Assembly: GCA_006954405.1 (NCBI GenBank)
Contig: LVVQ01000002.1
Span: 1-64,000, forward strand
Source of the DNA: Candidatus Methanarcanum hacksteinii
GTDB lineage: Archaea; Thermoplasmatota; Thermoplasmata; Methanomassiliicoccales; Methanomethylophilaceae
Direction of reading: 5' to 3'
Length of the DNA: 64,000 nt
This document shows positions 61,813-64,000 of this stretch, in pieces. The notes under the pieces are model-generated. The model made no database searches, was not told the DNA's origin, and was given only the letters and a program-made list of their open reading frames with translations. A program made the translations under genes and the position numbers. How positions within the stretch are numbered: position 1 is the first letter of the stretch; each line of letters begins with the position of its first letter.

Positions 61813-62091
61813 TCACTCCGTAAGCTCGAACTTCTTTGCTCTGATGCAGGATGTGAGGTGCGCTTTCTTGCACTCTGTGCATCTGTATCTGATGTTGACC
61901 CTCTTGGTGGGCTTCTCCCTTCCTTCGGGCTTAGGCCTCGGGAAACCTCCGTAACCTGCTGTTACCTTTCTGAATCTCCTCTGACCCCATTTGAGTTCGC
62001 TTGCTTTCTTCTTCTTGACCCTTTCTACGTCGTGGACAGTGTGTGTCTCACAGTAGGGGCAATATGTTTTGATCGTTCTGGGCATTTTCAT
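61813..62091 (-). CDS. rpl44e: 50S ribosomal protein eL42 (L44e)
   Basis: 92 residues starting MKMPRTIKTYCPYCETHTVHDVE, with a zinc ribbon (CPYC ... CTEC) and a basic middle with GYGGFPRPKPEG, characteristic of L44e near the ribosomal E site. GGGTGA precedes ATG 62091 by 5 bp. It is first gene of the eL42-eS27-aIF2alpha-Nop10-PAC2 operon. Confidence 0.95.
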   Translation of the reverse strand: MKMPRTIKTYCPYCETHTVHDVERVKKKKASELKWGQRRFRKVTAGYGGFPRPKPEGREKPTKRVNIRYRCTECKKAHLTSCIRAKKFELTE

Positions 62092-62199
62092 TTGATTCAC
62101 CCTTGATTATGCGTGGAAAGTTGCTAATATCGAGGTTATATAAAAAGGGATTGGGCGTTATAGTAACCTCTCATTCCTTCATATATAATATGGGAGCAA

Positions 62200-62883
62200 T
62201 CACTCCCCGATCCTCTCGACATGGCCATCACCTGATGCGATGAGCACGGTGGTGGCGACGTTCAGGAACAATCCGTTCTCGACGACACCTGGGATGACAT
62301 CGATCCTCGATTCCAGGAAGAACGGGCTGCTTATGGCGTCGAACTTGCAATCGTAGATGTAGTTGCCGCCATCTGTGATGAATGGTGTGTCACCATCCAT
62401 CCTGAGTGTTGCTTTGCATCCCTGTTTCTCGAGCATTATCCTCGTCTTCTCGTGTCCGAACCTGAGGACCTCGACCGGGAGATGCGTCTTGACACCGAGG
62501 ATATCGACCTTCTTGGAACTGTCGACGATGATGACCTCTCTGACTGATGATGCGGCGACGATCTTCTCTCTCAGCAGCGCTCCTCCAAGGCCTTTGATGA
62601 GTTGCATATCATCATCCACCTCGTCGGCACCATCGATCGTGACATCCAGGTGATCCACATCGCTGAGCGATACGACCTTGATGCCGTTCTCTTTCGCAAG
62701 TTCCTCGCTCTGTACGGATGTTGCGACACATGTGAGATCGTATCCCTCCTTCACCTTCTCGGCGATTCTGAGGATGGCATAATATGCTGTAGAGCCAGTT
62801 CCGAGTCCTACATTCATTCCGTCCTTGACGTATTCGTCCACTGCCTTTTCCGCTACGATCTTCTTGAGGTTGACTTCTGCCAT
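62200..62883 (-). CDS. rpiA: Ribose-5-phosphate isomerase A
   Basis: 227 residues from MAEVNLKKIVAEKAVDEYV. GLGTGSTAYYAI, TIDGADEVDDDMQLIKGLGGALLREKI and GGNYIYDCKF are RpiA hallmarks. It interconverts ribose-5-P and ribulose-5-P, needed for nucleotide synthesis. The upstream in-frame extension runs into the divergent gene and is rejected. Confidence 0.95.
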   Translation of the reverse strand: MAEVNLKKIVAEKAVDEYVKDGMNVGLGTGSTAYYAILRIAEKVKEGYDLTCVATSVQSEELAKENGIKVVSLSDVDHLDVTIDGADEVDDDMQLIKGLGGALLREKIVAASSVREVIIVDSSKKVDILGVKTHLPVEVLRFGHEKTRIMLEKQGCKATLRMDGDTPFITDGGNYIYDCKFDAISSPFFLESRIDVIPGVVENGLFLNVATTVLIASGDGHVERIGE

Positions 62884-62946
62884 GGTGTCGCCTTCATCCT
62901 CACTATATCCTTCGCCTATATATTGCTGATGAACATTATCCTTTCG

Positions 62947-63627
62947 ATGAGATTGGCAGCATTGTACTCCGGTGGGAAGGACTCCACGTTCGCTACATAT
63001 CTGGCACATCAGATGGGTCATGAGATATCCTTCTTGGTGAACATCGTTCCCATGGATAAGGCGTCATGGATCTTCCACACTCCGAATCTCTCTATCGTTC
63101 CGAAGATGGCCGAAGCTATGGACATCCCCATGATATCTGTCGTATCGGATGGTACCGAAGAGGGGGACATGGATGCATTGAAAGATGCATTGGAGGGTCT
63201 TGATATCGATGGGGTCGTCGTCGGTGCACTGTGGTCGGATTACCAATGGGATCGTATGAATAGAGTGTTGGGAGAATTGGATCTTATTATGCTGGCACCA
63301 TTGTGGAGAAAGGATCAGGACATGGTCTATGACGAGATGGTGTCCGCTGGTATCGATGCCATCATCGTAGGTGTTTTCGCTGAAGGTTTGGATGGGGGAT
63401 GGTTGGGGAGACATATCGATAATGCATCCAAGGATGAGCTTAAGGTCCTCAGGTCAAGATATGGCATCAGCATAATGGGAGAAGGCGGAGAGTACGAATC
63501 CATGACATTGGATTCGCCAATGTTCAAGAAGAGGTTGGTGATAAACTCATCCAATAAGAATATCAAGAAATGCGTCGGTACGTTGGATGTGACCGACGTC
63601 ATTCTTGAGGATAAGACATCAGAGTGA
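62947..63627 (+). CDS. Dph6-like diphthine-ammonia ligase (ATP pyrophosphatase)
   Basis: 226 residues from MRLAALYSGGKDSTFATYLA, with the PP-loop SGGKDS, then VVGALWSDYQWDRMNRV, LAPLWRKDQ, GGWLGR and GEGGEYES, the MJ0570/Dph6 family pattern. It probably catalyses the last step of diphthamide formation on aEF2. A CTATATA box about 30 bp upstream of ATG 62947 implies a leaderless mRNA. It overlaps the convergent peroxiredoxin gene by 9 bp. Confidence 0.88.
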   Translation: MRLAALYSGGKDSTFATYLAHQMGHEISFLVNIVPMDKASWIFHTPNLSIVPKMAEAMDIPMISVVSDGTEEGDMDALKDALEGLDIDGVVVGALWSDYQWDRMNRVLGELDLIMLAPLWRKDQDMVYDEMVSAGIDAIIVGVFAEGLDGGWLGRHIDNASKDELKVLRSRYGISIMGEGGEYESMTLDSPMFKKRLVINSSNKNIKKCVGTLDVTDVILEDKTSE

Positions 63628-64000
63628 CGACTCGATACCTTTGATGATATCATCGAATTCTGGAAGGACCTTGGGTTCAGGCGATCTCCAGATGAATCTG
63701 ATGATCCCATCCTTATCGATGAGGTAGAATTCTCTGTTCGTGAATCCGGTCACCATGAAACCAGGGCCGACTATCGCACCATATTCCTTGGCTGCGGTCT
63801 TATTCGCATCATGGAGGAATTCGAAAGGCGCTCCGAGACGGTCCTTGAACATCTTATGACTGTCCAAACCGTCATTGTTGATCGCGACCATCCTGACTCC
63901 GGTGGATTCCAAGCGAGCATATTGTTCTATGAACTTTCCCATGTAGTTGGTGCAGTTGATGCCGAAATCCCCTACGTAGAAGTTCAGCAGTATCGGACCA
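63619..64000 (-). CDS. Peroxiredoxin/thioredoxin-fold protein, C-terminal part (runs off right edge)
   Basis: The open frame reaches the right end of the window: PILLNFYVGDFGINCTNYMGKF, with a TxxC-like peroxidatic position, then VRMVAINNDGLDSHKMFKDRLGAPFEFLHDANKTAAKEYG and GFTNREFYLIDKDGIIRFIW. This is the AhpC/TSA (Prx) fold, with the N-terminus outside the window. It reduces peroxides with a thiol partner. Confidence 0.85.
   Translation of the reverse strand, partial: GPILLNFYVGDFGINCTNYMGKFIEQYARLESTGVRMVAINNDGLDSHKMFKDRLGAPFEFLHDANKTAAKEYGAIVGPGFMVTGFTNREFYLIDKDGIIRFIWRSPEPKVLPEFDDIIKGIESSL

Noticed and set aside
62602..62946. N-terminal extension of the Dph6-like gene
   Set aside because: It is antisense to rpiA; the PP-loop begins right after ATG 62947, which has a TATA box at leaderless distance.

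Overview
The window is a chromosomal segment of an archaeon, most likely a host-associated methylotrophic methanogen of the Thermoplasmatota (Methanomassiliicoccales-like). Archaeal markers include RadA, geranylgeranylglyceryl-phosphate synthase, class I CCA-adding enzyme, TrmG10, RtcA, Nop10, aIF2-alpha, eS27, eL42, a PAC2 protein, a tRNA-Tyr with a bulge-helix-bulge-type intron, and TATA boxes about 26 nt upstream of starts. A HemE/MtaA-fold zinc methyltransferase and corrinoid chemistry point to methyl-group metabolism. The order-level assignment is inference; no mcr or 16S gene is present.

Layout. 0-5 kb: edge of a secreted-protein gene, tRNA-Val, tRNA-Gly, rtcA, a riboflavin reductase gene and a duplicated-domain secreted protein. 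5-14.5 kb: a carbon-fixation cluster holding a core-MetE methionine synthase, the nickel-insertase-type ATPase CooC/AcsF and, on the other strand, a translationally coupled operon of three little-known proteins followed by acsB, acsD and acsC. AcsB has the long bacterial form and no CODH catalytic subunit lies in the window. 14.6-23.5 kb: tRNA-Leu, an AAA/DUF4143 ATPase behind 33-bp-spaced iterons, a probably highly expressed methyltransferase pair, a radical SAM enzyme, an acyl-adenylate ligase and GGGP synthase. 23.5-30.4 kb: housekeeping (TrmG10, RadA, CCA enzyme) and zinc-ribbon membrane proteins.

30.6-32.1 kb is an AT-rich island with a stand-alone reverse transcriptase. It is preceded by a predicted 151-nt structured RNA closed by a perfect 12-bp inverted repeat, with its own TATA box. 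This retron- or DRT-like unit is the strongest candidate for an undescribed system. 32.2-49 kb holds a nucleoside deaminase, copper export, another AAA/DUF4143 ATPase, a DEAD-box helicase, MATE and MFS exporters, phosphoglycerate mutase, MntP, a lipid kinase and several unknown proteins.

49.3-59.9 kb is an accessory island. It has four AAA/DUF4143 ATPase genes and a relic of a further one, gene-associated short repeats (38-bp terminal direct repeats, 33-bp-period iterons, 11-bp tandem repeats), an IS110 transposase stump, a frameshifted membrane-protein gene, a 3'-truncated group II intron and a Rep-like gene abutting tRNA-Tyr, which probably marks an old integration site. 59.9-64 kb returns to core archaeal genes: the eL42-eS27-aIF2alpha-Nop10-PAC2 operon, rpiA, a Dph6-like gene and the edge of a peroxiredoxin gene.

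Across the window, six AAA/DUF4143 ATPase genes plus a relic fall into at least three subfamilies. Four of the six are preceded by repeats of their own, which suggests autoregulated, possibly mobile or defensive gene units.
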